Shown here one piece after another: positions 6,211 to 13,893 of a stretch of DNA of 13,893 nucleotides. The position numbers and the translations under genes were made by a program. The stretch's first letter is position 1. Every line of letters begins with the position of its first letter. The notes below the pieces were generated by a model, which saw only the letters and a list, made by a program, of their open reading frames with translations, did not search any database and was not told the DNA's origin. The stretch is from an uncultured Pseudomonadaceae bacterium (lineage in GTDB: Bacteria; Pseudomonadota; Gammaproteobacteria; Pseudomonadales; Pseudomonadaceae): positions 1-13,893 of the forward strand of contig CANRHT010000033.1 in assembly GCA_947630465.1 (NCBI GenBank). The letters run 5' to 3'.

Positions 6211-6705
6211 TTAAGCGCGGCGGCGGTACAGTGGCAGCTGCTGGTCTGAGGCCGCTTGGTAAGTGACTGAGAGTTCTGTCAGGCTGTTTAACGCATCAGT
6301 CGGGCAGCGGTCGGCACGAATGGCATAAGCATCAAAACCGCAGCGTTGCATAAAAAACAGCTGATCGCGGAGCACATCGCCAATCGCGCGTATTTCACCG
6401 CTGTAAGCATAGCGCTCGCGCAGCAAACGAGCACTACTGAAATGTCGACCATCAGTGAAGGCGGGGAAGTTTAAGGCGATCACGGCAAAGTGTGACAGAT
6501 CGTCAATCAGATCTTCAATCGCTTGATCAGCTTCCAACCAAACACCCAGTTGCTCACTATGCTGCAGCTGCTCTTTATGTTGCTGCCAAAGGATCAAGGG
6601 AATAATGGCTTGAGGCGTGCGCAAAGCCTCATCCAGTTCAGCTTCAGCGCTGAGTAATGTCCACTGATCAGCAATAACTTGATTGTTCTTAATGATTGCT
6701 GGCAT
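6211..6705 (-). CDS. DUF934 protein, sulfite reductase-associated
   Basis: A 164-aa protein of the DUF934 family (COG3749), which in Pseudomonas and relatives is coupled to the sulfite reductase gene cysI and presumed to assist sulfite reduction; its biochemical role is not established. The hallmark stretch is FPAFTDGRHFSSARLLRERYAYSGEIRAIGDVLRDQLFFMQRCGFDAYAIR (about 80-130), with an Arg-rich SARLLRER and RCGFD motif. I chose the ATG at 6705 (MPAIIKNNQVI) because it has a strong Shine-Dalgarno (AAGGAG) just upstream and gives the family length. A longer reading from 6795 would merely extend 30 codons back into cysI. The first 17 nt overlap the end of cysI in another frame, which suggests translational coupling and a fixed stoichiometry of the two proteins. 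No signal peptide or membrane segment is seen, so it should be cytoplasmic. Confidence 0.88.
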   Translation of the reverse strand: MPAIIKNNQVIADQWTLLSAEAELDEALRTPQAIIPLILWQQHKEQLQHSEQLGVWLEADQAIEDLIDDLSHFAVIALNFPAFTDGRHFSSARLLRERYAYSGEIRAIGDVLRDQLFFMQRCGFDAYAIRADRCPTDALNSLTELSVTYQAASDQQLPLYRRRA

Positions 6706-8347
6706 AGACCCGCTCCTTAAACTGATTGATACCGATACGTTTGAAGGTATCGATAAAATGCTCTTCTGCTGTACGATTTTCGATATACACATCAATGAGT
6801 TTGCTGATCACGTCAGGCATCACGTCTTGTGCAAACGAGGGGCCTAAGATTTTGCCAAGGCTTGCTTCGCGACCACTGTTACCACCGAGCGAGACTTGAT
6901 AAAACTCTTCGCCTTTTTTATCCACACCCAAAATACCGATATGACCGACATGGTGATGACCACAGGCGTTCATGCAGCCAGAGATATTCAAATCTAGATC
7001 GCCAATATCAAACAAGTAATCTAGGTTCTCAAAGCGCTCTTGAATAGCTTCAGCGATGGGAATGGACTTGGCGTTGGCTAAGTTACAAAAATCACCGCCT
7101 GGGCAGCAAATAATATCGCTGAGTAAGCCGATATTAGGTGTGGCAAAGCCGTTTTCACGTAGCAGCTCCCAAAGTTCAAAGAGTTTGCGTTGCTCAACAT
7201 CAGCCAGCACCACGTTTTGTTCATGGGTGTTGCGCACTTCAGAAAAGCTGTAGCGATCAGCCAAGTCAGCCATCTTATCAAGCTGCTGGTCGGTGACATC
7301 GCCGGGGGCTATGCCTGTTTTTTTCAGAGATAAGGTCACAGCGGCGTAGCCCGGTTTTTTATGGGCAACAACGTTACGGCTGCGCCAGCGGGCAAAGCCT
7401 GGGTGCTGCGTATCTAAAGCGGCCAGCTCAGCATCTTGGTCCTGCAGATCAAGATAAGCAGGATCGGTAAAGTGCTGAGCAACGCGGTGCACTTCTTCTT
7501 CAGTCAGAGTAATAGGCCCGTTTTTTAGATGCGCCCACTCTTGCGCGACGCGCTCGGCAAAGACCTCGGGTGAGAGTGCTTTGACCAGTATTTTAATCCG
7601 CGCTTTATATTTATTATCACGGCGACCAAAGCGGTTGTAGACACGCAAAATGGCTTCTAAATAGCTGAGCAAATGCTGCCAAGGTAAAAATTCATTGATG
7701 CAACTGCCGACCATAGGTGTGCGTCCGAGTCCGCCACCTACTAATACTCGAAAACCCATGTCTCCGTCGGCGCTGTGCACGGCTTCGAGGCCAATATCGT
7801 GTACCTCGATGGCGGCACGGTCTAAAGCGCAGCCATTGACAGCAATTTTAAACTTGCGCGGTAAGCGCGCAAACTCAGGGTGAAACGTTGACCATTGACG
7901 GATCATTTCACACCAAGGGCGCGGATCAATGCGCTCATCACGCGCCACGCCAGCAAATTGGTCGGTGGTGGTGTTACGGATGCAGTTACCGCTGGTTTGA
8001 ATAGCGTGCATTTGTACACTAGCTAAATCAGCCAAAATATCAGGCACATCTTCCAGCTTCGGCCAGTTGAGTTGCACGTTAGTGCGCGTGGTGATGTGTG
8101 CGTAGCTCTTATCGTACTTACGCGTGATATGCGCCAGCATGCGTACTTGTGCGCTGGACATCAAGCCGTAAGGCACGGCAATGCGCAGCATCGGTGCGTG
8201 GCGCTGTACGTAGAGGCCGTTTTGCAGGCGCAAGGGCAGGTATTCATCTTCAGAGAGTTCGCCAGCAAAATAACGGCGGGTTTGATCACGAAATTGTCGT
8301 ACGCGATCTTCAACGATGTGTTGATCGTATGTGTCGTAAATATACAT
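6689..8347 (-). CDS. cysI: Sulfite reductase hemoprotein (sirohaem/4Fe-4S; nitrite/sulfite reductase family)
   Basis: A 552-aa cytoplasmic enzyme that reduces sulfite to sulfide with six electrons in assimilatory sulfate reduction. It has the duplicated ferredoxin-like and catalytic halves of the nitrite/sulfite reductase family. The sirohaem/4Fe-4S cluster ligands are visible as C415-x5-C421 (CPGGDFCNLA) and C458-x3-C462 (SGCMNACGHHHVGHIG). Basic substrate-pocket signatures include HITTRTNVQLNW (84-95), SGNCIRNTTTD (119-129) and KFKIAVNGC (165-173). The single-polypeptide, NirA-like form fits the Pseudomonas CysI group, which lies next to DUF934 and not next to a CysJ flavoprotein; the electron donor is probably ferredoxin or the DUF934 partner (inference). 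The start at 8347 has AGGGA five bases upstream. An AT-rich inverted repeat (8410-8457) lies in its promoter region, as expected for CysB-controlled genes. Nitrite as substrate cannot be excluded from sequence alone. Confidence 0.92.
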   Translation of the reverse strand: MYIYDTYDQHIVEDRVRQFRDQTRRYFAGELSEDEYLPLRLQNGLYVQRHAPMLRIAVPYGLMSSAQVRMLAHITRKYDKSYAHITTRTNVQLNWPKLEDVPDILADLASVQMHAIQTSGNCIRNTTTDQFAGVARDERIDPRPWCEMIRQWSTFHPEFARLPRKFKIAVNGCALDRAAIEVHDIGLEAVHSADGDMGFRVLVGGGLGRTPMVGSCINEFLPWQHLLSYLEAILRVYNRFGRRDNKYKARIKILVKALSPEVFAERVAQEWAHLKNGPITLTEEEVHRVAQHFTDPAYLDLQDQDAELAALDTQHPGFARWRSRNVVAHKKPGYAAVTLSLKKTGIAPGDVTDQQLDKMADLADRYSFSEVRNTHEQNVVLADVEQRKLFELWELLRENGFATPNIGLLSDIICCPGGDFCNLANAKSIPIAEAIQERFENLDYLFDIGDLDLNISGCMNACGHHHVGHIGILGVDKKGEEFYQVSLGGNSGREASLGKILGPSFAQDVMPDVISKLIDVYIENRTAEEHFIDTFKRIGINQFKERVYASNH

Positions 8348-8409
8348 GGGTATCCCTGTATCAGGCGCGCTAAGCGTGTGGCACGGTGTGCAGAATAGCG
8401 GCTACAGTA

Positions 8410-8457
8410 GCAATCATTTCTTATGCGATAAAGTAATTGTTTATCATAAGATGATGC
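8410..8457 (-). promoter_or_regulatory. AT-rich inverted repeat upstream of cysI, possible regulator site
   Basis: Two interrupted arms, read on the plus strand as GCAATCAT/CTTATGCGATAAA and TTTATCATAAG/ATGATGC, pair around AATTG. This gives a roughly 48-bp imperfect inverted repeat starting 63 bp upstream of cysI. AT-rich sites of this kind upstream of cysteine-biosynthesis genes are bound by the LysR-type regulator CysB. A weak promoter (TTTATC, 17 bp, TACTGT on the minus strand) overlaps its proximal arm, as expected for an activator-dependent promoter. On the plus strand a T6 run (8458-8463) follows the repeat, so a terminator role in that direction is a less likely alternative, as no plus-strand gene precedes it. 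Confidence 0.4.
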
Positions 8458-8511
8458 TTTTTTGATATAAGCAGGGTTGTTTGCTCAATTGCTTGGAGCG
8501 AGAAGAACAGG

Positions 8512-8541
8512 CGGCTGAGCAACAGAGTTGTTGCTCAGCCG
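8512..8541 (-). terminator. Hairpin terminator after metH
   Basis: A 13-bp perfect stem (8512-8524 with 8529-8541, loop GAGT) begins 6 bp after the metH stop. On the minus strand it is followed by CCTGTTCTTCTC, only a weak U tract; on the plus strand TTGTTTTTAG follows. The stem is strong enough to act as an intrinsic terminator of metH before cysI, though possibly a leaky one. Confidence 0.65.
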
Positions 8542-8547
8542 TTGTTT

Positions 8548-11500
8548 TTAGTTGTCGTAAGCCAAAGCTGGGCTCAGCCAGCGTTCAGTGTACTCAAGGT
8601 CTTGCTGGCGACGCTGGGCGTAGCTTTGCACCTGATCTTTTTCGATTTTCCCCACAGCAAAATAATGCGCATTGGGATTGGCGAAGTACCAGCCGCTGAC
8701 GGCTGCGGTTGGGAACATCGCGAAGTGCTCAGTCATGGTCACACCAAAGTCTTGGTTGGGGTCGAGCAGTTTGAATAAAGTATCTTTTTCCGTGTGATCC
8801 GGACAGGCTGGATAGCCTGGCGCGGGGCGAATGCCTTTGTACTTCTCACGGATCAACTCATCATTGCTCAGCGCTTCATCGCTATCGTAACCCCAGTAGT
8901 TGGTACGTACTTGCTGGTGCAACCATTCAGCGCAGGCTTCAGCTAAACGGTCAGCCAGTGCTTGCACCATAATGGCATTGTAGTCATCACCGGCGGCTTG
9001 ATAGGACTTGGCCAACTCATCTACACCCACACCAGCGGTCACAATAAAACCACCGATATAGTCGGTCACGCCACTGTCTTTAGGTGCAACAAAGTCGGCC
9101 AACGACATATTGGGTTTGTCATTAGCGGTTTCAATCTGCTGACGTAAATGATGCAGCATAGCGATAGGTTCGCCGGCATCATTGTACAACTCAATATCGT
9201 CATCTTGAACTTGATTGGCAGGCCAAAAGGCAAAGGTGGCACGCGCTTCAATCAGGTTTTCATCGATCATTTTCTTGAGCAGCACTTGGGCTTCATCAAA
9301 CAGCGTTTGTGCCGCTTCGCCGACCACTTCGTCTTTGAAAATACGCGGGTATTTACCCACTAAGTTCCACGAGATAAAGAAAGGCGTCCAGTCGATATAT
9401 TGCGCGAGTACCGCGAGATCAATATTCAGCAGGCGCTGGGTGCCGCTGACTTTAGGTTTCGGCGCTTGGTAGTTACTCCAATCGTATTGCGGTTTATTGG
9501 CTAAAGCTTGCTCATAGCTGAGGTATTTTGTCCGTACCGTACGTGCTGCAATGCGCTCGCGGATCTCGGCGTATTCTTCACGGATTTTGCGGGTGTACTC
9601 AGGTTTTAATTCCGGAGAGAGCAGGGTGGTTGCCACCCCCACTGCACGTGAAGCATCGGTGACATAGACTACGGCATCATTGCTGTAATGCGGATCGATT
9701 TTTACTGCCGTGTGCGCTTTAGAGGTGGTCGCACCACCAATAAGCAGCGGTAAGTAAAAGTTTTGACGCTGCATTTCTTTGGCGACGTTGACCATTTCAT
9801 CCAATGACGGGGTGATCAAACCGGATAAACCAATGATGTCGCATTTTTCGGCAATGGCGGTTTTCAAGATTTTATCCGCTGGCACCATTACGCCTAAATC
9901 AACAATGTCATAGCCGTTGCAACCGAGCACCACGGCGACGATATTTTTACCAATATCGTGCACGTCACCTTTGACTGTCGCCATCAGGATTTTACCTTTG
10001 GCCTCAGGTTTGTCGCCTTTTTCCGCGTCAATAAAGGGCACTAAGTGCGCCACTGCTTGTTTCATCACACGGGCGGATTTAACCACTTGCGGTAAGAACA
10101 TTTTACCGCTGCCGAATAGGTCGCCAACGATATTCATACCTGACATCAAAGGCCCTTCAATCACCTCAATCGGGCGGGCAAATTGCTGGCGGCATTCTTC
10201 AGTGTCTTCCACAATCCATTGGGTAATACCTTTTACCAGGGCATGCTCAAGGCGTTGATTGACTGGCAAACCACGCCACTCTTCGGTTTCAACTTCTTTA
10301 ATTGAGCCGTCGCCACGGTAGTCTTCGGCAATCGCCAGCAAGGCTTCGGTGGCACTGGGGTGACGGTTAAGAATGACATCTTCAACTTTGTTGCGCAGAT
10401 CAGCTGGGATTTCATCGTAAATCTCCAATTGACCCGCGTTCACAATACCCATGCTCAAGCCATTTTGAATGGCGTAGTAGAGGAACACCGAGTGAATGGC
10501 TTCACGCACCGGGTTGTTACCACGGAAGGAGAAGGAAACGTTGGAGACGCCGCCCGAGGTCAGTGCATGCGGAAGGTTGTCACGAATCCACGCACAGGCT
10601 TCAATAAAGTCGACGGCGTAGTTGTTGTGTTCTTCAATACCAGTCGCCACGGCAAAGATATTCGGGTCAAAGATAATATCTTCGGGCGGGAAGCCCACTT
10701 GGTTGACCAAAATATCGTAGGAGCGCGCACAGATTTCTTGTTTACGTGCCGCGGTATCGGCTTGACCTTGTTCGTCAAAGGCCATCACCACCACGGCTGC
10801 ACCATAACGACGGCAGAGCTTGGCGTGCTTAATAAACTCATCCACGCCTTCTTTCATTGAGATGGAGTTAACGATGCCTTTACCTTGAATGCATTTCAGG
10901 CCTGCTTCGATAATCTCCCATTTCGACGAGTCAATCATGATTGGCACGCGCGAGATATCCGGCTCACCCGCGATCAGATTGAGGAATGTGACCATGGCTG
11001 CTTTGGAATCGAGCATGCCTTCGTCCATGTTGATATCAATCACCTGCGCGCCGGACTCCACTTGCTGCAAGGCAACGGCGAGGGCTTCAGTGTAATTGTC
11101 TTCACGAATCAAACGCGCAAAACGCGCTGAACCGGTGATATTGGTGCGCTCACCGACGTTTACAAAGAGTGAGCTGCGATCAATAGTAAAGGGCTCAAGA
11201 CCTGATAAACGACAGGCCTTAGGAATATCTGGAATAACGCGCGGTGGGTACTTCGCTACTTTCTCAGCAATGGCGCGGATGTGCGCAGGCGTAGTACCAC
11301 AGCAGCCGCCGACGATATTTAAAAAACCAGAGGCGGCAAACTCTTCAATCATCGCTGCGGTTTCGGCTGGGGTTTCATCATATTCAGCAAAAGCGTTAGG
11401 CAAACCAGCGTTGGGGTGCGCAGAAACAAAAGTATCGGCTTTTTCTGAGAGTTCTTGTAAGTAAGGGCGTAATTCTTTCGCACCTAAAGCACAGTTCAAG

Positions 11501-12240
11501 CCAACGGATAAAGGTTTACAGTGACGGATCGAGTTCCAAAACGCTTCGGTGGTTTGTCCTGACAAGGTACGGCCAGACGCATCGGTGATGGTGCCAGAAA
11601 TCATAATCGGCAGGGTTACACCGAGCTCTTCAAAAACACCTTCTACCGCAAAGATTGCTGCTTTAGCATTCAGTGTATCGAAGATGGTTTCGATCATAAT
11701 AATGTCAGCGCCGCCGTTGATCAGGCCGCGCGTGGCTTCGCTGTAGTTCTCCACCAAAATATCAAAGGTGACGTTACGAAAGCCTGGGTTGTTTACATCC
11801 GGTGATAACGAGCAGGTACGGCTGGTCGGGCCGAGCACTCCGGCGACAAAGCGTGGTTTGTCTGGAGTTTCTAAGGTTTTTGCATCAGCGACTTCACGGG
11901 CAATCCGCGCCCCTTCAAAGTTCAACTCATAGGCAATCGCCTCAAGACCATAATCAGCTTGCGAGACTTGAGTTGAGTTAAAAGTGTTGGTCTCCAAAAT
12001 ATCCGCGCCAGCATCTAAGTAGGCTTTTTCAATTTCTTGGATCAGCTTGGCTTGCGTCAGAATTAAGAGGTCATTGTTGCCTTGTAAATCGCTCGGCCAG
12101 TCGGCAAATCGCTCGCCGCGAAAGTCATCTTCAGTGAACTTATAGCTTTGAATCATGGTGCCCATACCACCATCGAGCACTAAAATGCGCTGCTGTAATG
12201 CTTCTTTGAGGGCGTGTTGACGAGCTAAATGGTTGGCCAT
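8548..12240 (-). CDS. metH: Cobalamin-dependent methionine synthase MetH
   Basis: A full-length 1230-aa enzyme that transfers a methyl group from 5-methyltetrahydrofolate through cobalamin to homocysteine, making methionine in the cytoplasm. All four modules are present. The homocysteine domain (about 1-330) has the zinc cysteines C250, C313 and C314 ([21 protein letters not shown]). The folate domain (about 355-615) has [20 protein letters not shown] and MIDSSKW. The cobalamin domain (about 655-890) has a helical cap, then [10 protein letters not shown] with His761 as the lower cobalt ligand, and [13 protein letters not shown]. The reactivation domain (about 915-1230) has [12 protein letters not shown], which binds S-adenosylmethionine, and [20 protein letters not shown]. 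The ATG at 12240 has AGGT 8 nt upstream. The gene diverges from cti. No cobalamin riboswitch is visible in the short leader. No sign of damage. Confidence 0.97.
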   Translation of the reverse strand: MANHLARQHALKEALQQRILVLDGGMGTMIQSYKFTEDDFRGERFADWPSDLQGNNDLLILTQAKLIQEIEKAYLDAGADILETNTFNSTQVSQADYGLEAIAYELNFEGARIAREVADAKTLETPDKPRFVAGVLGPTSRTCSLSPDVNNPGFRNVTFDILVENYSEATRGLINGGADIIMIETIFDTLNAKAAIFAVEGVFEELGVTLPIMISGTITDASGRTLSGQTTEAFWNSIRHCKPLSVGLNCALGAKELRPYLQELSEKADTFVSAHPNAGLPNAFAEYDETPAETAAMIEEFAASGFLNIVGGCCGTTPAHIRAIAEKVAKYPPRVIPDIPKACRLSGLEPFTIDRSSLFVNVGERTNITGSARFARLIREDNYTEALAVALQQVESGAQVIDINMDEGMLDSKAAMVTFLNLIAGEPDISRVPIMIDSSKWEIIEAGLKCIQGKGIVNSISMKEGVDEFIKHAKLCRRYGAAVVVMAFDEQGQADTAARKQEICARSYDILVNQVGFPPEDIIFDPNIFAVATGIEEHNNYAVDFIEACAWIRDNLPHALTSGGVSNVSFSFRGNNPVREAIHSVFLYYAIQNGLSMGIVNAGQLEIYDEIPADLRNKVEDVILNRHPSATEALLAIAEDYRGDGSIKEVETEEWRGLPVNQRLEHALVKGITQWIVEDTEECRQQFARPIEVIEGPLMSGMNIVGDLFGSGKMFLPQVVKSARVMKQAVAHLVPFIDAEKGDKPEAKGKILMATVKGDVHDIGKNIVAVVLGCNGYDIVDLGVMVPADKILKTAIAEKCDIIGLSGLITPSLDEMVNVAKEMQRQNFYLPLLIGGATTSKAHTAVKIDPHYSNDAVVYVTDASRAVGVATTLLSPELKPEYTRKIREEYAEIRERIAARTVRTKYLSYEQALANKPQYDWSNYQAPKPKVSGTQRLLNIDLAVLAQYIDWTPFFISWNLVGKYPRIFKDEVVGEAAQTLFDEAQVLLKKMIDENLIEARATFAFWPANQVQDDDIELYNDAGEPIAMLHHLRQQIETANDKPNMSLADFVAPKDSGVTDYIGGFIVTAGVGVDELAKSYQAAGDDYNAIMVQALADRLAEACAEWLHQQVRTNYWGYDSDEALSNDELIREKYKGIRPAPGYPACPDHTEKDTLFKLLDPNQDFGVTMTEHFAMFPTAAVSGWYFANPNAHYFAVGKIEKDQVQSYAQRRQQDLEYTERWLSPALAYDN

Positions 12241-12282
12241 GCGTAATTACCTAATCAATGCTGTGTACAGATAAAGTCGGCA

Positions 12283-12291
12283 ATCATAGCA
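12283..12291 (-). promoter_or_regulatory. Extended -10 promoter candidate for metH
   Basis: Read on the minus strand this is TGCTATGAT: a TATGAT -10 box with the TGn extension, which can work with a poor -35. No clear -35 is seen. It would start the metH message about 36 nt upstream of its ATG, leaving no room for a riboswitch. Confidence 0.45.
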
Positions 12292-12323
12292 AAACAACAG
12301 CAACTTGAGTGGGGTGCTGGGGT

Positions 12324-12348
12324 ATTTAAACGATTGCGCTGTTTAAAT
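12324..12348. promoter_or_regulatory. Inverted repeat between divergent metH and cti, possible operator
   Basis: ATTTAAAC (12324-12331) and GTTTAAAT (12341-12348) form a perfect 8-bp inverted repeat with a 9-nt spacer, so the arm centres are 17 bp apart, under two helical turns. It lies between the candidate metH promoter and cti and could serve either. I do not recognise it as a known MetR or fatty-acid-regulator site. Confidence 0.4.
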
Positions 12349-12382
12349 GTTAAATAGGGGCAACACCTTGTGCTTTTATTGT

Positions 12383-12403
12383 TATATTTCACTTTTTTAT
12401 ATT
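12383..12403 (+). promoter_or_regulatory. AT-rich promoter region of cti
   Basis: Two TATATT hexamers (12383-12388 and 12398-12403) could each be a -10 box for cti. The second has a -35-like TTATTG 16 bp upstream (12376-12381), but its start site would fall on the ribosome site AAAGG (12406-12410). The first leaves that site in the message but has no good -35. The choice is open. Confidence 0.25.
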
Positions 12404-12421
12404 TTAAAGGCAGTTGTGCGC

Positions 12422-13893
12422 ATGATTAAGGCGTTTTATGTGGTGTGTTTAAGTCTGGTTTTCAGTCAAGCAGTGCAGGCGCGGCCAGCCACATACAGTG
12501 AAACCATTGCGCCTATTTTTACTGAGAAATGTGTAGCCTGCCATGCCTGCTACGATTCACCTTGTCAGTTGAATTTAGGCAGCGGCGAAGGACTGGAGCG
12601 CGGCGCGCATGCCGAGCCTATTTATAATGGCGGACGTAAGCAGGCCGCTGAGACGACACGCTTGTTTGTCGATGCACAGAGTAACGAGCAGTGGCGTGAC
12701 AAAGGCTTCTTTGATGTGCTGGGTCATGGCCAGCCGCAGGCATCATTATTAGCGACTATGTTGGAACTTGGACGCCAGCAGCCTTTTGCGCCCAATAGCC
12801 GTTTACCTGACAGTATCGATTTAGGGATTAACCGTCAGAATCAATGCCCACAGCCGGACGATTTTACGCGCTATGCACAAAAAAATTCGCACGGTGGTAT
12901 GCCGTTTGCGGTAACAGGGTTAACTGATACCGAGTACCTGCGCATCCAGCAGTGGTTACAAGAAGGCGCCGCAGTGGATGCGCCTCAGTTTGTTGCCAGC
13001 GCCCTTGAGTTGCAGCAGATTGAGCACTGGGAAACCTTTTTAAATGCGCCTGGCGCGCGTGAGTCGCTGGTCAGCCGTTGGTTGTATGAGCATTTATTTA
13101 TTGCGCATATTCATTTTAAAGATGCGGAGACCGAGCATTTTTATCGCTTGGTTCGCTCAAGCACCCCCAGTGGTGAACCAGTTGAACTGATCGCCACACG
13201 ACGCCCGAATGACGATCCGGGTGTGAGTCTGTATTACCGTTTTGTCCCCGTCACCGATGTGATAGTGCATAAAACTCATATCACTTATGCCATGAGCCCT
13301 GAGAAACTTGAGCGCGTGCGCCAGCTGTTTTTAAGTGATGATTGGAGTACCGATAAGGTGCCGGGTTACGGTGTGTTTGCTAAAAGTAATCCCTTTGCCA
13401 CTTTTAATGCGATACCAACAGCCGCGCGCTATCAATTTATGCTCGATGATGCTGAGTTCTTTGTGCGCACCTTTATTCGTGGGCCGGTGTGCCGTGGGCA
13501 GATCGCTACTGATGTGATTCGTGATCATTTTTGGGTGTTTTTTCAAGACCCTGAGCATGATGTGTTTGTGACTGATCTTGCCTATCAAAATAAGGCGATT
13601 CCTTTTCTCGCGGTGCCTGGTCAGTTTGATGGTATTTCCGATTTGCTCACGGACTGGGGCGCTTATAAGAAAAAGCGTAACACCTATGAAAATCTACGCC
13701 GCAAGCGTTATCGCGATGCGGAGCTGCCGGACTGGCCACATATCTGGAGCGGTAACGATCAAGCCTTGCTCAGCGTATTCCGTCAGCATGACAGTGCCAG
13801 TGTGCGTAAAGGTTTGTTAGGCGATGTGCCTAAAACCATGTGGCTGATGGATTTTTCCTTGTTAGAGCGCACCTATTATCAGTTGGTGGTTAA
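12422..13893 (+). CDS. cti: Fatty acid cis/trans isomerase Cti, 3' end beyond window
   Basis: The first 490 residues of Cti, a periplasmic c-type-haem enzyme that converts cis- to trans-unsaturated acyl chains in membrane phospholipids and so stiffens the membrane under solvent, heat or osmotic stress. Full-length proteins have about 760-770 residues, so roughly a third is cut off; the frame is still open at the right edge. Residues 1-20 are a signal peptide (hydrophobic core, cleavage after QA). The haem-binding CxxCH follows at once (C37-V-A-C40-H41) within KCVACHACYDSPCQLN, a typical Cti signature. Further family-like blocks are NSHGGMPFAVTGL, YEHLFIAHIHF, YYRFVPVTDVIVHKTHITY, FVRTFIRGPVCRGQIATDVI, FWVFFQDPE and MWLMDFSLLERTYYQLVV. 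AAAGG lies 11 nt before the ATG at 12422. The gene diverges from metH over a 181-bp region. Identification is secure. Confidence 0.95.
   Translation, partial: MIKAFYVVCLSLVFSQAVQARPATYSETIAPIFTEKCVACHACYDSPCQLNLGSGEGLERGAHAEPIYNGGRKQAAETTRLFVDAQSNEQWRDKGFFDVLGHGQPQASLLATMLELGRQQPFAPNSRLPDSIDLGINRQNQCPQPDDFTRYAQKNSHGGMPFAVTGLTDTEYLRIQQWLQEGAAVDAPQFVASALELQQIEHWETFLNAPGARESLVSRWLYEHLFIAHIHFKDAETEHFYRLVRSSTPSGEPVELIATRRPNDDPGVSLYYRFVPVTDVIVHKTHITYAMSPEKLERVRQLFLSDDWSTDKVPGYGVFAKSNPFATFNAIPTAARYQFMLDDAEFFVRTFIRGPVCRGQIATDVIRDHFWVFFQDPEHDVFVTDLAYQNKAIPFLAVPGQFDGISDLLTDWGAYKKKRNTYENLRRKRYRDAELPDWPHIWSGNDQALLSVFRQHDSASVRKGLLGDVPKTMWLMDFSLLERTYYQLVV

Noticed and set aside
6706..6795. 30-codon upstream extension of the DUF934 gene
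   Set aside because: The extension lies inside cysI, has no ribosome site, and its residues are not family-like; the ATG at 6705 has a strong ribosome site.
10360..10860. 166-codon plus-strand open frame, His- and Val-rich
   Set aside because: It is a shadow of the cobalamin/folate coding region of metH, whose minus-strand frame is complete and unbroken.
11096..11464. 122-codon plus-strand open frame
   Set aside because: It is opposite the homocysteine-binding domain of metH, with no family resemblance of its own.
12241..12421. Cobalamin or SAM riboswitch ahead of metH
   Set aside because: No recognisable B12 box or multi-stem aptamer, and the likely leader is only about 36 nt long.
1..13893. 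Mobile elements, CRISPR, toxin-antitoxin or defence genes
   Set aside because: No transposase, integrase, direct-repeat array or known defence motifs were seen; every sizeable stretch is explained by conserved core genes.

Overview
The window is a stretch of core chromosome from a gammaproteobacterium of the family Pseudomonadaceae. The diagnostic genes are a rraA-cmaX-crfX-cmpX-sigX-oprF block, which is characteristic of Pseudomonas, together with Pseudomonas-type rpoS, cysI/DUF934, metH and cti. The base composition is roughly balanced rather than GC-rich, and many codons end in T or A. OprF is short and cysteine-free. This suggests a smaller-genome, lower-GC branch of the family (for example Thiopseudomonas or a relative) rather than a typical P. 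aeruginosa/putida-type genome; that placement is inference.

Layout, left to right. Bases 1-567 hold the 3' part of nlpD (amidase activator lipoprotein), followed by rpoS (659-1645). A 133-bp gap with two inverted repeats leads to rraA (1779-2261). Then come cmaX (2278-3285), crfX (3337-3585), cmpX (3588-4412) and the ECF sigma gene sigX (4493-5080), all on the + strand. oprF (5153-6133) ends the rightward run and is closed by a strong bidirectional terminator (6146-6178). On the minus strand, a DUF934 gene (6211-6705) overlaps the end of the sulfite/nitrite reductase gene cysI (6689-8347) by 17 nt. A 200-bp gap with an AT-rich inverted repeat and a hairpin terminator separates cysI from metH (8548-12240, minus). 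metH diverges from cti (12422 to the right edge, +), which is cut by the window end.

Functionally, the left half joins the general stress sigma factor RpoS to the SigX envelope-stress module: SigX, the major porin OprF and the membrane proteins CmaX and CmpX. The right half is sulfur and methionine metabolism (sulfite to sulfide; homocysteine to methionine), followed by a periplasmic haem enzyme that converts cis- to trans-unsaturated fatty acids in existing lipids. Envelope and stress homeostasis is the common theme, but only crfX to cmpX and cysI/DUF934 are spaced tightly enough to call obvious co-transcription units.

I found no phage, transposon, CRISPR, toxin-antitoxin or defence genes, no tRNA or rRNA, and no convincing previously undescribed system. 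The points most worth checking are the gene order around rpoS, the altered OprF linker, the divergent RpoS and several unexplained intergenic inverted repeats.
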